DNA of 44,777 bases, taken from Deltaproteobacteria bacterium UBA5205. GTDB lineage: Bacteria > Desulfobacterota > Syntrophorhabdia > Syntrophorhabdales > Syntrophorhabdaceae. Positions 18,521-27,073 of the stretch are shown in pieces; the first letter of the stretch is position 1; every line of letters starts with the position of its first letter. Location of the stretch: positions 1 through 44,777 of the forward strand of contig DHVP01000030.1 of NCBI GenBank assembly GCA_002412715.1, read 5' to 3'. The notes beneath the pieces were generated by a model, which had not been told where the DNA came from, searched no databases, and saw only the letters and a list, made by a program, of their open reading frames with translations. Both the position numbers and the translations under genes were made by a program.

Positions 18521-19090
18521 TTATCCCTTCCTTATGAGCTTCTTGCCGACATCCCAGGCCTCGGCAATATGCTCGCCCAGGGTGAGATAGCTCCTTTCGG
18601 GCATGGACAGGACGAGGGGGTCGATCTTCTTTATGTCCGGCGCGCCGTCCGTCAGATACCGTTCGTCGCTGTATACAGCCATTATTTCACCGATGAAGAA
18701 TTCATTTGTCGGAAAGTCCACGACGTCGATAAGCCTGCACTCTATGTTATAGGGGCACTCCTGTATCATGGGGGCATTGCCTGTTTTTCCGTAAAAGGTC
18801 TCGAAACTCTTTGCCTTGTCGTATTTCTTTCCTGAAACGATACCGCAATAATCCGTCACCCCCACCATATCGCCGGAGGGGATATTGATGCTGAAGAAGC
18901 CGCTTTCTTTTATGCCGGAATTCGTGAAATGAATTTTTCCCAATGAAATACCTATGCAGGGCGGCTTGGGATTGACCATGGTAAACCACGCGACGGCCAG
19001 ATAATTCGGTTTCTTGTTCACGGTCGCACCGACGATGGAACAGGGCATGGGATAGAGAATGGTCTCGGTGGTTATCTCTATTTTGTTCAT
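18521..19090 (-). CDS. Flavin reductase-like, FMN-binding split-barrel protein
   Basis: A 189-residue protein of the flavin reductase-like (DIM6/NTAB, flavoredoxin) family. Typical features are VGATVNKKPNYLAVAWFTMV near the N-terminus, PPCIGISLGKIHFTN for the FMN-binding strand, and GVTDYCGIVSGKKYDKA. Flavoredoxins bind FMN and pass electrons to partners such as ferredoxin or reductases; in anaerobes some act in sulfur or aromatic metabolism. It stands alone upstream of an unknown membrane protein. Confidence 0.9.
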   Translation of the reverse strand: MNKIEITTETILYPMPCSIVGATVNKKPNYLAVAWFTMVNPKPPCIGISLGKIHFTNSGIKESGFFSINIPSGDMVGVTDYCGIVSGKKYDKAKSFETFYGKTGNAPMIQECPYNIECRLIDVVDFPTNEFFIGEIMAVYSDERYLTDGAPDIKKIDPLVLSMPERSYLTLGEHIAEAWDVGKKLIRKG

Positions 19091-19318
19091 CGAATCCCCC
19101 TGGCTCTTTTTGTAGTTGCTCTTACGATTATATATTATGACAATTCGCCGTTGAAATTACAGCATAATACGTCGTAATTCGGCAGGCGCCCGGCACCTTG
19201 TGTGCGCGATCAATGTCAAACGGACAGGACCCCGGAAAAGATAGTTCATAATTGCAGGATCGGCGAAGAATGACGGGAGTTCGTGGTCGCCGGTGCGGCA
19301 CCCCGTTTTTCTCTTGCT

Positions 19319-19795
19319 CTACTCCACGATGCACACCGCCAGGCCCGCGCCTTTGTGAAGTATCGATGCGGCCAGGCCGCCTGTCAGGATAGGGACGGCG
19401 CCGCGCCTGCCAAGTACCAGGGTTCGGTAACCGCCGGTCTTTGCCTCTTCGACAACGGCCTCGGCGACGGTGGTCACGTCGCTTATCACCCTCATATCGA
19501 CCTGGTCCGGGCTGAGGCCTTTTTCCGTCAACATCCGGTGGGCTTTTTCAAAATGAGGTCCCATTACCGTCTTCTGGTTCGCGAACCATCTGTCGATAAC
19601 CTCCTGGCGCTCCTGCCTTTCGGCAGGTGTCAGGATATGGCCGTCATCCCAGAATTGCGGCGGCACGTTGGGTACCACGTAGAGCAGGGTGACCTTCATG
19701 TCCTCAAGCCCCGAAAACTGAGAACCCACATAGTCCACGGCCTTCATGGCACTCGCGGACCCGTCAAAGGCGACCAAAACATTCCTTTCATCCAT
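19319..19795 (-). CDS. Universal stress protein, UspA family
   Basis: A 158-residue single-domain UspA protein, opening with the beta-strand and helix NVLVAFDGSASAMKAVDY. The ATP-binding motif G-x2-G-x9-G(S/T) near the C-terminus is degenerate: GRRG is followed by AVPILTGGL and then A-A-S, so the last glycine is replaced. Nucleotide binding may be weakened. It appears to be monocistronic. Confidence 0.9.
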   Translation of the reverse strand: MDERNVLVAFDGSASAMKAVDYVGSQFSGLEDMKVTLLYVVPNVPPQFWDDGHILTPAERQERQEVIDRWFANQKTVMGPHFEKAHRMLTEKGLSPDQVDMRVISDVTTVAEAVVEEAKTGGYRTLVLGRRGAVPILTGGLAASILHKGAGLAVCIVE

Positions 19796-19913
19796 AGCTC
19801 CTCCCTCTGCTGGCAGTTCTACTATAATGTTAGCACCTTATCCCGATTCGACAACAGTGAAAGGCTTGAAGGATCGTCGGACATCGCGGGCTGCAGACAG
19901 GAAGGATGAAAAG

Positions 19914-19948
19914 AAAAGCCCCTTAACTTCTCGCGGATAAGGGGCTTT
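19914..19948 (-). terminator. Rho-independent terminator of the Cache gene
   Basis: An 11-base perfect stem (AAAGCCCCTTA at 19915-19925 with TAAGGGGCTTT at 19938-19948) closes a 12-base loop. Read on the minus strand it is followed by TTTTCTTTTC. It sits just downstream of the stop codon at 19960. Confidence 0.9.
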
Positions 19949-19959
19949 CACGATCGTCT

Positions 19960-20496
19960 TTACGGCAGGTAGACGCCGGTACCGATGAAGTAGTCAGTCC
20001 CGGGGATGGGCTCTACGTAACCCAACTTGGGCGCTTGCTCCTTGGAACCCGGCTTAACCCAGTAGAAATCGACGAATCCGCCGCCCTTTTTGGATGCTTC
20101 GAGCAGGGCGCGGATAACGTATTTACCTTTTGCGTCCTTGTAATCATAGAGGTTCTTTCCCTGCAGGTCTTTCTGTACGGCATGGGCAACGTTGACGCAT
20201 TTGGAATCGTAGACGTAGAAATATCCCGAATTGTCGGAATAGAAGCGTACCGGGGCAACGAAGGACCGGACCAGGTTGATACGATCTTTTTCATTCTTCA
20301 CGTTGGCGAGAGCCCCGCCCAAACCGGCGGCAAACCCGTGTACCATGACCTTTGCGGTGTCCTTGTACTGTTCGATAGCCACAGGTTTTGCGGCAGCCTC
20401 GTTGGCTGCCTGTACAGGAATCGTACAACAAACCAGGAACATGAAGCCCAGAAAGAGTGCAAATAATGAAGTGATGCGAATGCGTGCTGCGATCAT
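19960..20496 (-). CDS. Exported single Cache-domain protein
   Basis: A 178-residue protein with a signal peptide (about 1-30) followed by one complete Cache_2-type sensing domain. The hallmark stretches are SGYFYVYDSKCVNVAHAVQ, LQGKNLYDYKDAKGKYVIR and GYVEPIPGTDYFIGTGVY at the very end. Normally this domain is the periplasmic part of chemoreceptors and kinases; here it is free, so it may be a soluble binding protein that reports to a separate receptor, or it may be a fragment family. An AGGAGG site precedes the ATG, and a strong terminator follows. Confidence 0.85.
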   Translation of the reverse strand: MIAARIRITSLFALFLGFMFLVCCTIPVQAANEAAAKPVAIEQYKDTAKVMVHGFAAGLGGALANVKNEKDRINLVRSFVAPVRFYSDNSGYFYVYDSKCVNVAHAVQKDLQGKNLYDYKDAKGKYVIRALLEASKKGGGFVDFYWVKPGSKEQAPKLGYVEPIPGTDYFIGTGVYLP

Positions 20497-20583
20497 AGCG
20501 GAAAACCTCCTGTAGTTAAGATGGCTTCAGAGTCTCAGGTTTCATGAGGGATGAATCTTCTCTGCAACCGGTACTCTGAAACG

Positions 20584-20605
20584 ACAAAAACAGCCAATCC
20601 GGCTG
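20584..20605 (-). terminator. Terminator-like hairpin in the leader of the Cache gene
   Basis: CAGCC(AATCC)GGCTG at 20591-20605 forms a short stem; on the minus strand it is followed by TTTTTG. It lies about 90 bases before the Cache start codon and could end a transcript from upstream or act as an attenuator. I looked for a cyclic-di-GMP or molybdenum-cofactor riboswitch in the surrounding 280 bases and saw none. Confidence 0.45.
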
Positions 20606-20776
20606 TATCCTCCCCGTTGATTGGTAACGCAAGACAGCGCTGTAAATATGTCTACATTATCGTGCCGGATACCCCTCAGCTTAGCACAAAAACGTCCCGG
20701 TTTTCAGGCTTCAGGCATAGAAAATACCTCTTTTCTTTTCCTTTTTCTCACGAAAAGTTCTCCTGTAACGATTATT

Positions 20777-20917
20777 TCAGCTTGCTTTTCTCTCCCTTGC
20801 CCGGCGATATTCCACCAGGTCCTCGACGGTCACGACGGGGATGGCATGTTTCTCGGCAAAACTCACGATCTGGGGCAGACGGGCCGTCGTCCCGTCCGGA
20901 TTGGTAAGCACTGTCAA
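20777..20917 (-). pseudogene. 3' remnant of ribB (dihydroxybutanone phosphate synthase)
   Basis: The last 46 codons of this frame match the C-terminus of RibB: TNPDGTTARLPQIVSFAEKH followed by IPVVTVEDLVEYRR. In intact RibB this segment follows about 160 residues containing the substrate and metal sites, none of which is present upstream here. The sequence before 20917 reads as unrelated residues, and the molybdate transporter start lies only 85 bases away on the other strand. The remnant probably marks a deletion or rearrangement breakpoint. Confidence 0.7.
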
Positions 20918-21002
20918 CGTGCGAAGACAGGGACGGCCGCGATTGCTTCTTTCTCTTGATTGCCCGTGCCTCCAATGGTAACGTGGATTAACAGGGCGAT
21001 GA

Positions 21003-22133
21003 ATGAGAATTTTTGGCAACGATTACGATAAGGCTGAGTTCGCCGGGGCCTTCGGAGACCTGGGGACGCTTGTGCCCTTCGTCGTGGGGTACATTACCCT
21101 CAACAGGATGGACCCCCTCGGGGTCCTTGTGGCCCTGGGGGTGTTCAAGATCTTTGCCGGGCTCTATTTCCGGACGCCGATGCCGATCCAGCCCATGAAG
21201 GCGATCGGGGGAATGGCCATCGCCCATGCGAGCACTACTACGCCGGGTATGATCTGGGGGGCGGGGATCTTTACCGGTATCTTCTGGCTATTGATGGGTA
21301 TCACGGGCGCCGTCACGTGGATTGAGAAGATAACAGCCAAACCCGTCATAAGGGGAATAATGCTGGGCCTGGGCTTAAGTTTTATCATGGAAGGGCTGGG
21401 CATGATGAGGACACGGCCGCTCGTCGCCATCGGAGGCGCCTGCCTGACCCTCCTTCTCCTCACCAGCAAGCGGTATCCCGCGATACTCGCCCTCCTCGTC
21501 TACGGGATTATCGTTGCCTTCATCACCAACCCGGGCCTGTCTTCGGACCTCAGCCACATCTCGGTAAGGTTTCGGTGGCCCGAGGTCGGCATCCCGCGGA
21601 TATCGTGGAACGAATTGGTCGCGGGCTTTATCTTCCTGGGCCTTCCCCAGGCGCCGCTCACCCTCGGCAATGCCATCATCGGAAGCGTGGCCGAAAACAA
21701 CCAGCATTTTCCCGACAGGCCCGTTACGGCGAGGAAGGTCAGCATCGACCACGGGATAATGAACCTCGTCAGTCCCTTCCTCGGCGGTATCCCCATCTGT
21801 CATGGCGCCGGGGGCATGGCAGGACACATACGATTCGGCGCACGGACGGGGGGCTCTCTCGTGATACTGGGTTTCATCGTCCTGGTGACGGGCCTTTTCC
21901 TGAGCGACTCCGTATCCCTCATCCTCCAGGTCTTCCCCAGGTCCGTCCTCGGCGTTATCCTGCTTTTCGCCGGTGTGGAGCTTTCCCTTGTCATAAAGGA
22001 CGTGAGGCTCAAAAAGGAGAACCTCTTTGTTCTCGTTGTCACCGCTGGCGTCGCAATGTGGAACATGGGGGTTGCGTATCTGGCGGGGTTGATCCTGTAC
22101 TATGCCCTCGAGCGTCAATGGATCAAAGTATAA
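21003..22133 (+). CDS. MOT1-type molybdate/sulfate transporter
   Basis: A 376-residue polytopic membrane protein with about 10-11 helices. The two signature regions of the MOT1 branch of the SulP-related transporters are visible: GAFGDLGTLVPFVVGY near the N-terminus and LGLPQAPLTLGNAI in the middle, plus PIQPMKAIGGMAIA and GGIPICHGAGGMAGH. Plant and bacterial MOT1 proteins carry molybdate with high affinity; sulfate is the alternative. No modABC or molybdenum-cofactor gene is adjacent. The ATG at 21003 has only a weak CAGGG site. Confidence 0.85.
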   Translation: MRIFGNDYDKAEFAGAFGDLGTLVPFVVGYITLNRMDPLGVLVALGVFKIFAGLYFRTPMPIQPMKAIGGMAIAHASTTTPGMIWGAGIFTGIFWLLMGITGAVTWIEKITAKPVIRGIMLGLGLSFIMEGLGMMRTRPLVAIGGACLTLLLLTSKRYPAILALLVYGIIVAFITNPGLSSDLSHISVRFRWPEVGIPRISWNELVAGFIFLGLPQAPLTLGNAIIGSVAENNQHFPDRPVTARKVSIDHGIMNLVSPFLGGIPICHGAGGMAGHIRFGARTGGSLVILGFIVLVTGLFLSDSVSLILQVFPRSVLGVILLFAGVELSLVIKDVRLKKENLFVLVVTAGVAMWNMGVAYLAGLILYYALERQWIKV

Positions 22134-22257
22134 TCGAAACGGCTGCAACAGGTTTGGCCGCTCGAAGGTGAAAAGCAGGATAAACGTGAGACAGTCTTGT
22201 TGTTCTTTTTTAGGGATTGTCAACAACCTGTTTAACGTGAAAAGGTCTTTCGGCAGG

Positions 22258-24999
22258 TTATTGGCGGTCCAGGATCTCACGGACTTTCTCGAGGAAGGTG
22301 GTAAGCAGCAAGGGCTTGGGGATGAAGTCGAACTGCCCGTCCTCGATGCCTTTATCGAGAACAACGTCTTTCGTGTATCCGCTGGTGAAAAGCACCCTGA
22401 CATCGGGGTCTATCCCGTGTATTTCCGTGTAAACCTCGCGTCCGTTCTTTCTCGGCATTACGGAGTCAACGACGATCAGGTCTATGTCCCGGTGCCCCGT
22501 GAACTTGTCGATCGCATCCTGGCCGTCCACGGCCTCGATAGTCGTGTAGCCGCATTCCCGGAGCGCCTCCCGCATAAGGCGCCTTACCCCTTCGTCGTCC
22601 TCCGCGATAAGGATCTTTTCATTTCCCGTCGCGATGGGGGTTGCCGCATCGTGCGCCTCATCGACGTCTGCCGACGCCGCGGGGAAATAGATACGGAACG
22701 TGGTCCCCAGGTTCAATTCGCTGTCGACGGTGATATACCCGCCGTGTTGTTTCATGATCCCGTACACCGTCGCAAGGCCGAGCCCCGTGCCCTTCCCGAT
22801 TCCTTTTGTGGTGAAGAAGGGGTCGAAGATCTTCTCCTGCGTTGCCTCATCCATGCCCTCTCCCGTATCGGAAACGCTTATCAGCACATACCCGCCCCGC
22901 TTGCCGAACCCGTTAGCATCGATGAACGCACCGTCTATGGCGCCAACAGACGTTTCTATGGTGACCGTCCCCCCTGCCGGCATCGCGTCCCTCGCGTTGG
23001 TCGCAAGGTTGAAGAAGATCTGGTCCATCTGCGATTTGTCGGCCATAACGACGGTATCGTCCCCGGTGAGGGATGTGCGCAATTCGATATCCTCGGTAAG
23101 GAGCCTTTCAAGCAGCTCTTTCATCGCCTTTATCGTATTGTTCATATCGAGGGGAGTGAGGGTCACGGGCTGTTGCCTGCTGAAGGTCAGCAGACTTTGC
23201 GTAAGATCCGCCGCCTTCCTGGAGGCTGATACAATCTGGTCCGCATATCGTCTCACGGGGTTGCCTTTATCCATGTTCATTTGCATGAGAGAGGCGTACC
23301 CCATCAGGCTCGTGAGAATATTATTGAAGTCATGGGCTATGCCGCCTGCCAGGGTGCCTATGGATTCCATCTTCTGTGCATGGCGAAGGTGCGATTCGAG
23401 CTGTGTCATTTCCGTGATGTCTTCGCAGGTCATCAGGTAATCACCGGAACCAACCACCGAAGTAGTGAACTTCACCGTCTTGCGGGTCCCGTCTGCGCAC
23501 TCAATATTAAAAACCTTCGATTTCTGTTCGCCGGGTCTGGCCGCGCGGAAGTCCTCTTTCCAGGCCGAGATGACCCCATACCTGTATTCGCTGTTCGGAT
23601 AGGCCTTCCTCAACCATGTCCTGCCATCGGGAATATCCGACAGGCCGTACCCGAAAAGCTGCGTGAATTTGATGTTGATGTAAGTAAAACGGCCTTCTGA
23701 GTCGAGAAGGACCATTCCGAAGGGGGCGTTATTCGAAAGAATCTGAAGTTTTTCTCTTTCCCGGAGCAGCTCTTCTTCGGCCCGTTTGCTCTCCGCGATA
23801 TCCCGTATCGCAGCGAGGTGAGACCTTCGTCCGTTCCACGTCAAATGGGTCGCCCTGATGTCGACGGGAAAAACGGTACCGTCCTTTTTCCTGTGATAAC
23901 GGAGCGGGACCTTGCTGAGCTCTTTCCTCGTGGCGTCCCTTGTCTGCTCCGGTTCGGCCGATAGGTCCCTGTTCTTCTTCTTGAGCAGTTCTTCCCTGGT
24001 ATACCCGTAGAGCAAGGATGCCGCATTGTTGGCTTCAAAGATTTGGCCCGTTTCGTTGTCGATGAGAAATATCGCATCAGATTCGAGATCGAAAAGCTGG
24101 CGGTATTTTTCCTCCGCCCGGCTCAGGGCCTCCTGCGCCCTTTTGCGCTCCGTAACATCTCGTGACAATCCATATATGCCGGACGGAACTCCCTTCTCGT
24201 CGCGAACGAAAGACAGCCGCGTCTCCAGGCACCTGACGGACCCGTCCTTGTGATAATAGTAGAGATCAAGAGATATAGACCTATCGGGGTCTCCTTCCGG
24301 GTCGTTCTCGAGCTCGCTGACCAGTATTTCCGCAGTCGTCGCCAGCGCCTCCGGGGTAAGCTGGTCTACCAGGGATTGCTGCATCCGCTCCTCAACGGTA
24401 AAGCCCAGTACCTTTTCTATGGACGGGCTTACATAGGCAGTGTTCATCTCAAGGTCGGTTGTCCAGACTATGTCGTTCATGCTCTCCGTGAGATACTTGT
24501 ACTTTTCCTCACTCTTCTTGAGCGCCTCCTCGGCCTGCTTTCTATCGGTGATGTCCACGGCCGATTCGTACCTGACGATGCGCCCGTCGGGCCAGGTGAT
24601 CGCCCGGTCCAGGCACCGGTACCAGCGCTGGTTGATCTCGTTTTGGAAATCCCATACAAATTTCTTACCGAAATTTTCTCCGAGAATCTTATCGTTTGTG
24701 CAGAATGGACAGGGAGCGCTGCGATTTTGCAGGTACTCGTGGCACTTTTTACGCCCCGGTTCGCCCAGGGACTCGACCAGCGCCCGGTTGCAGTAGAGCA
24801 ATTCGTAGCTTTCGGGATCGCAGACGTATATGGGGTCAGGATGGGCGTCAAGGATCGACAGGAGTCGGACGTCGTTCGCTTTTGCCGCCTCACCGGCCTC
24901 GCTACCCCTGGTTTTCGACCGCTCCAATTTCTGGATTCTCCTTTTCAGCGCCGATATCTCTTCGATCGGTTCGCGGTCGCTTTCGGATGGGTCTTTCAT
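22258..24999 (-). CDS. Hybrid histidine kinase: four PAS domains, HisKA, HATPase, receiver
   Basis: A predicted 913-residue soluble hybrid sensor kinase. An N-terminal coiled coil (12-30) is followed by PAS domains at about 45-155, 165-290, 295-405 and 415-530. The phosphoacceptor histidine is H556 (GGIAHDFNNIL). The ATPase has N668 (NLATNARDAMP) and the G1 box DTGEGMD (711-717). A receiver closes the protein, with acidic pair D801/D802, phosphoacceptor D845 (VVDSVMPR) and K895. PAS1 contains C86, C97 and C100 (CHEYL...CPFCTN), a possible metal or redox site. No membrane segment is present. No response regulator gene is adjacent. It is convergent with the transporter gene. Confidence 0.93.
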   Translation of the reverse strand: MKDPSESDREPIEEISALKRRIQKLERSKTRGSEAGEAAKANDVRLLSILDAHPDPIYVCDPESYELLYCNRALVESLGEPGRKKCHEYLQNRSAPCPFCTNDKILGENFGKKFVWDFQNEINQRWYRCLDRAITWPDGRIVRYESAVDITDRKQAEEALKKSEEKYKYLTESMNDIVWTTDLEMNTAYVSPSIEKVLGFTVEERMQQSLVDQLTPEALATTAEILVSELENDPEGDPDRSISLDLYYYHKDGSVRCLETRLSFVRDEKGVPSGIYGLSRDVTERKRAQEALSRAEEKYRQLFDLESDAIFLIDNETGQIFEANNAASLLYGYTREELLKKKNRDLSAEPEQTRDATRKELSKVPLRYHRKKDGTVFPVDIRATHLTWNGRRSHLAAIRDIAESKRAEEELLREREKLQILSNNAPFGMVLLDSEGRFTYINIKFTQLFGYGLSDIPDGRTWLRKAYPNSEYRYGVISAWKEDFRAARPGEQKSKVFNIECADGTRKTVKFTTSVVGSGDYLMTCEDITEMTQLESHLRHAQKMESIGTLAGGIAHDFNNILTSLMGYASLMQMNMDKGNPVRRYADQIVSASRKAADLTQSLLTFSRQQPVTLTPLDMNNTIKAMKELLERLLTEDIELRTSLTGDDTVVMADKSQMDQIFFNLATNARDAMPAGGTVTIETSVGAIDGAFIDANGFGKRGGYVLISVSDTGEGMDEATQEKIFDPFFTTKGIGKGTGLGLATVYGIMKQHGGYITVDSELNLGTTFRIYFPAASADVDEAHDAATPIATGNEKILIAEDDEGVRRLMREALRECGYTTIEAVDGQDAIDKFTGHRDIDLIVVDSVMPRKNGREVYTEIHGIDPDVRVLFTSGYTKDVVLDKGIEDGQFDFIPKPLLLTTFLEKVREILDRQ

Positions 25000-25431
25000 C
25001 TCACTTTCCTGTGACAGTGGGCATCGCCGGGACGCATCATGGCACTCATGATACTATCGTACAGATGCAAGGGTGTCAAACTCGAAGGTACGTGAAGCCT
25101 GATTGTGTCCACCGGCAAAACACGGATCCGACAGTGTAGCGTGTGCTCCATAGTCGTTATCGGCTGATTTGCATACGGGGTTTAGGAAATACCCGTAATG
25201 CGGCTCGCGAAGGTGCTTGAGAGCCTCGCGGGTCACATAACATCTAATCTCGCGCCCGCTCGCCCTCCGACTTCGCCCAAGCTCGCAGAGGGGTAGGGGT
25301 GTGGAATGATAAGAAGGAAGAAAACGTTCTTTTCTTTCTTTGTTGAATCTCTCTGTGATCTCTGTGTGCTCTGGTCCCGTCCGGGACGCGTCCGGGACGG
25401 GACAGGCGCAAGACAGTTTTTGGCTTTTCTT
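25000..25431 (+). other. Non-coding stretch with GC-rich near-palindrome
   Basis: I see no credible gene in these 432 bases between the kinase start and the serpin stop. The region holds two CTCTGTG copies nine bases apart (25351-25357 and 25360-25366), followed by two tandem CGTCCGGGACG 11-mers (25378-25399) inside a 28-base near-palindrome (25375-25402). The rest is ordinary sequence that must include the kinase promoter near 25000-25100. Confidence 0.55.
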
Positions 25432-26640
25432 TTACTTGCCGGCCGGGTTCGCCATTCTTCCCATGAAGAGAATTGTGCCGGTTTCGTTGTCCCTGATCAT
25501 GAAAAAGAAGGGGTGGTCGGCACGGAAAACCGGCTCGCGCATGGGCATTGACTTCGTTACCATTTCGACGGCGGTCGCGGCGGCGGCTTCGGTTCCCTCC
25601 TCGTTGACCTCCACGAAGGCCTTGTGTTTGATCTGTCCGATCCACAGCATTCCTTTCTGCCATCCCATGCCGGTGAAATCAGCCGCCGGTGAGAATGCAT
25701 CCGTCATTCCCATTTTTTGAAAGGGGGAAACGAGATCATACCCTGATTCGAGCTTGAATTTCGGAAGATAGACGGAAACCTTCCGGTCCGGCTGCCGGTC
25801 GAGTTTTGAGAGCCATCCGCCGAGATTCCCGGCGGTCAGTTGTTGTTCGACGGCGGGCAAACCATCCACGCTTTTCGGAAGCAGGATGACCATGGAGAGG
25901 GCCTTGCCCTTGTAAGGGAGCGAGATCGCCTGAAAGGTCTCTGACTCGAGGAGCTTATACATGTCCTTGCGGTACATGAGGGGCACTTTCACCTGAGCGT
26001 TTGCCGAAAGGCTGAAAGGGGCATCGTGGGTGCTCTTTGTATCGAACTGTATCTCCCAGGCACCCTTGAAATAGATGGCGTTGAGAATGACACAGACTGA
26101 ATTGGCGGAAAGCTGCTCCAGTATTTTGTCGATCTTTCCTTCTGTTTTCTGCTTCACCCAGCCGTTTATCCTCTCCAGGCCTCCCCCGAAGATCTCGGCA
26201 TCATAGTAATTCTTCAGGATATCTTTATAGCCGCCGCTGACGTTTGATCCCGTCAGGACAAGCGCATTGGCGATATTCAGCTTCTGGCCGGATTTCTGCG
26301 CGGTGCCCATAAGTTCTTTGTTCAGTCCCTTGAAGGCTGAATTCAATGCGGCCTGTTCCAGCTGAAAATGAAGCGCTTTCTTCATCTGGTCGGCCGTATT
26401 CCCCCGTGCGCCCGCGTAGGTCATACCGAGGGCCGAGGAGATGCTGTAGGGCGAAAAGAAAAGATTGCCTTCATTCGCACCAAGTTCGCGATATAATTGT
26501 ACCGCCAGGGCGGTATTGCCGTTCGCAACACTATTGTGCGATGACAAACCCGCAGGGGAAGCCTCGGTCGACCCGGTAAGGGGCACCGACGCCACGGCAA
26601 GCAACAGAATGGCAGATAATACCAGTAACAAACGGTTCAT
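25432..26640 (-). CDS. Secreted serpin (serine protease inhibitor)
   Basis: A 402-residue serpin with a signal peptide (about 1-28), so exported. Family landmarks: NLFFSPYSISSALGMTYAGA, NAIYFKGAWEIQFD, SLPYKGKALSMVILLP and the final HPFFFMIRD with ILFMGRMANP. The hinge of the reactive-centre loop is fully of the inhibitory type (VNEEGTEAAAATAVEM, residues 345-360). Standard numbering from P14 (T350) places K363 at P1 and S364 at P1', predicting a trypsin-like target. The ATG at 26640 has an AAGGAG site; a longer start lacks a signal peptide. Serpins are rare in bacteria. Confidence 0.95.
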   Translation of the reverse strand: MNRLLLVLSAILLLAVASVPLTGSTEASPAGLSSHNSVANGNTALAVQLYRELGANEGNLFFSPYSISSALGMTYAGARGNTADQMKKALHFQLEQAALNSAFKGLNKELMGTAQKSGQKLNIANALVLTGSNVSGGYKDILKNYYDAEIFGGGLERINGWVKQKTEGKIDKILEQLSANSVCVILNAIYFKGAWEIQFDTKSTHDAPFSLSANAQVKVPLMYRKDMYKLLESETFQAISLPYKGKALSMVILLPKSVDGLPAVEQQLTAGNLGGWLSKLDRQPDRKVSVYLPKFKLESGYDLVSPFQKMGMTDAFSPAADFTGMGWQKGMLWIGQIKHKAFVEVNEEGTEAAAATAVEMVTKSMPMREPVFRADHPFFFMIRDNETGTILFMGRMANPAGK

Positions 26641-26963
26641 TGTTCTCTCCTTTGAGATATGTTGTACACGATTTTCATCTTCTTTGTCTTCTGCAATTGT
26701 TGGACAAACGGGCAGCCGGGAAAGTTCCCCGCTATTTATGCGGCGCGGGTTGCGCCGAATGGCTCTCGCCGTAGCGATCCGCAGGAAGCCCTCTCCGGTT
26801 GAAGATCGCCCCCCGCTCATGCCGCTTATTAATTGAAATTAAAGGACAACATAGCAAAAGGGGGTTCTTTATGTAACCTCTCGACTGAGAGACCCGGCGG
26901 GACCTCCAGACCGCGCCATTCCGAGGGCGTGTTTTCTAACCCTTTGTTATTGTAATAAATATC

Positions 26964-26992
26964 TTGACAAGGATGCACTATATGCTTAAGCT
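26964..26992 (+). promoter_or_regulatory. Putative promoter of the GntR regulator gene
   Basis: TTGACA (26964-26969), 17-base spacer, TAAGCT (26987-26992; three of six -10 positions). The operator-like palindrome begins seven bases further on. The remaining 320 bases of the 26641-27073 gap hold the serpin leader and nothing else I can support. Confidence 0.5.
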
Positions 26993-26998
26993 TGTATG

Positions 26999-27011
26999 AC
27001 TGTCAGACAGT
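26999..27011 (+). promoter_or_regulatory. Operator-like palindrome upstream of the GntR regulator
   Basis: ACTGTC-A-GACAGT is a perfect 13-base palindrome around a central base. The wider context GTATGACTGTCAGACAGTAA is nearly repeated before the TAXI gene at 28026-28043. Placement just downstream of the -10 box fits autorepression by the adjacent GntR protein. Confidence 0.65.
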
Positions 27012-27073
27012 AACGGCGTGATGGCGAACGGCGTTGCCTGTTTGAAATATAGAATTGAAGGAAATGGTTCAGA

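Noticed and set aside
20497..20776. Possible riboswitch in front of the Cache gene
   Set aside because: Only short hairpins and one terminator-like stem are visible; neither a cyclic-di-GMP nor a molybdenum-cofactor aptamer core could be matched.
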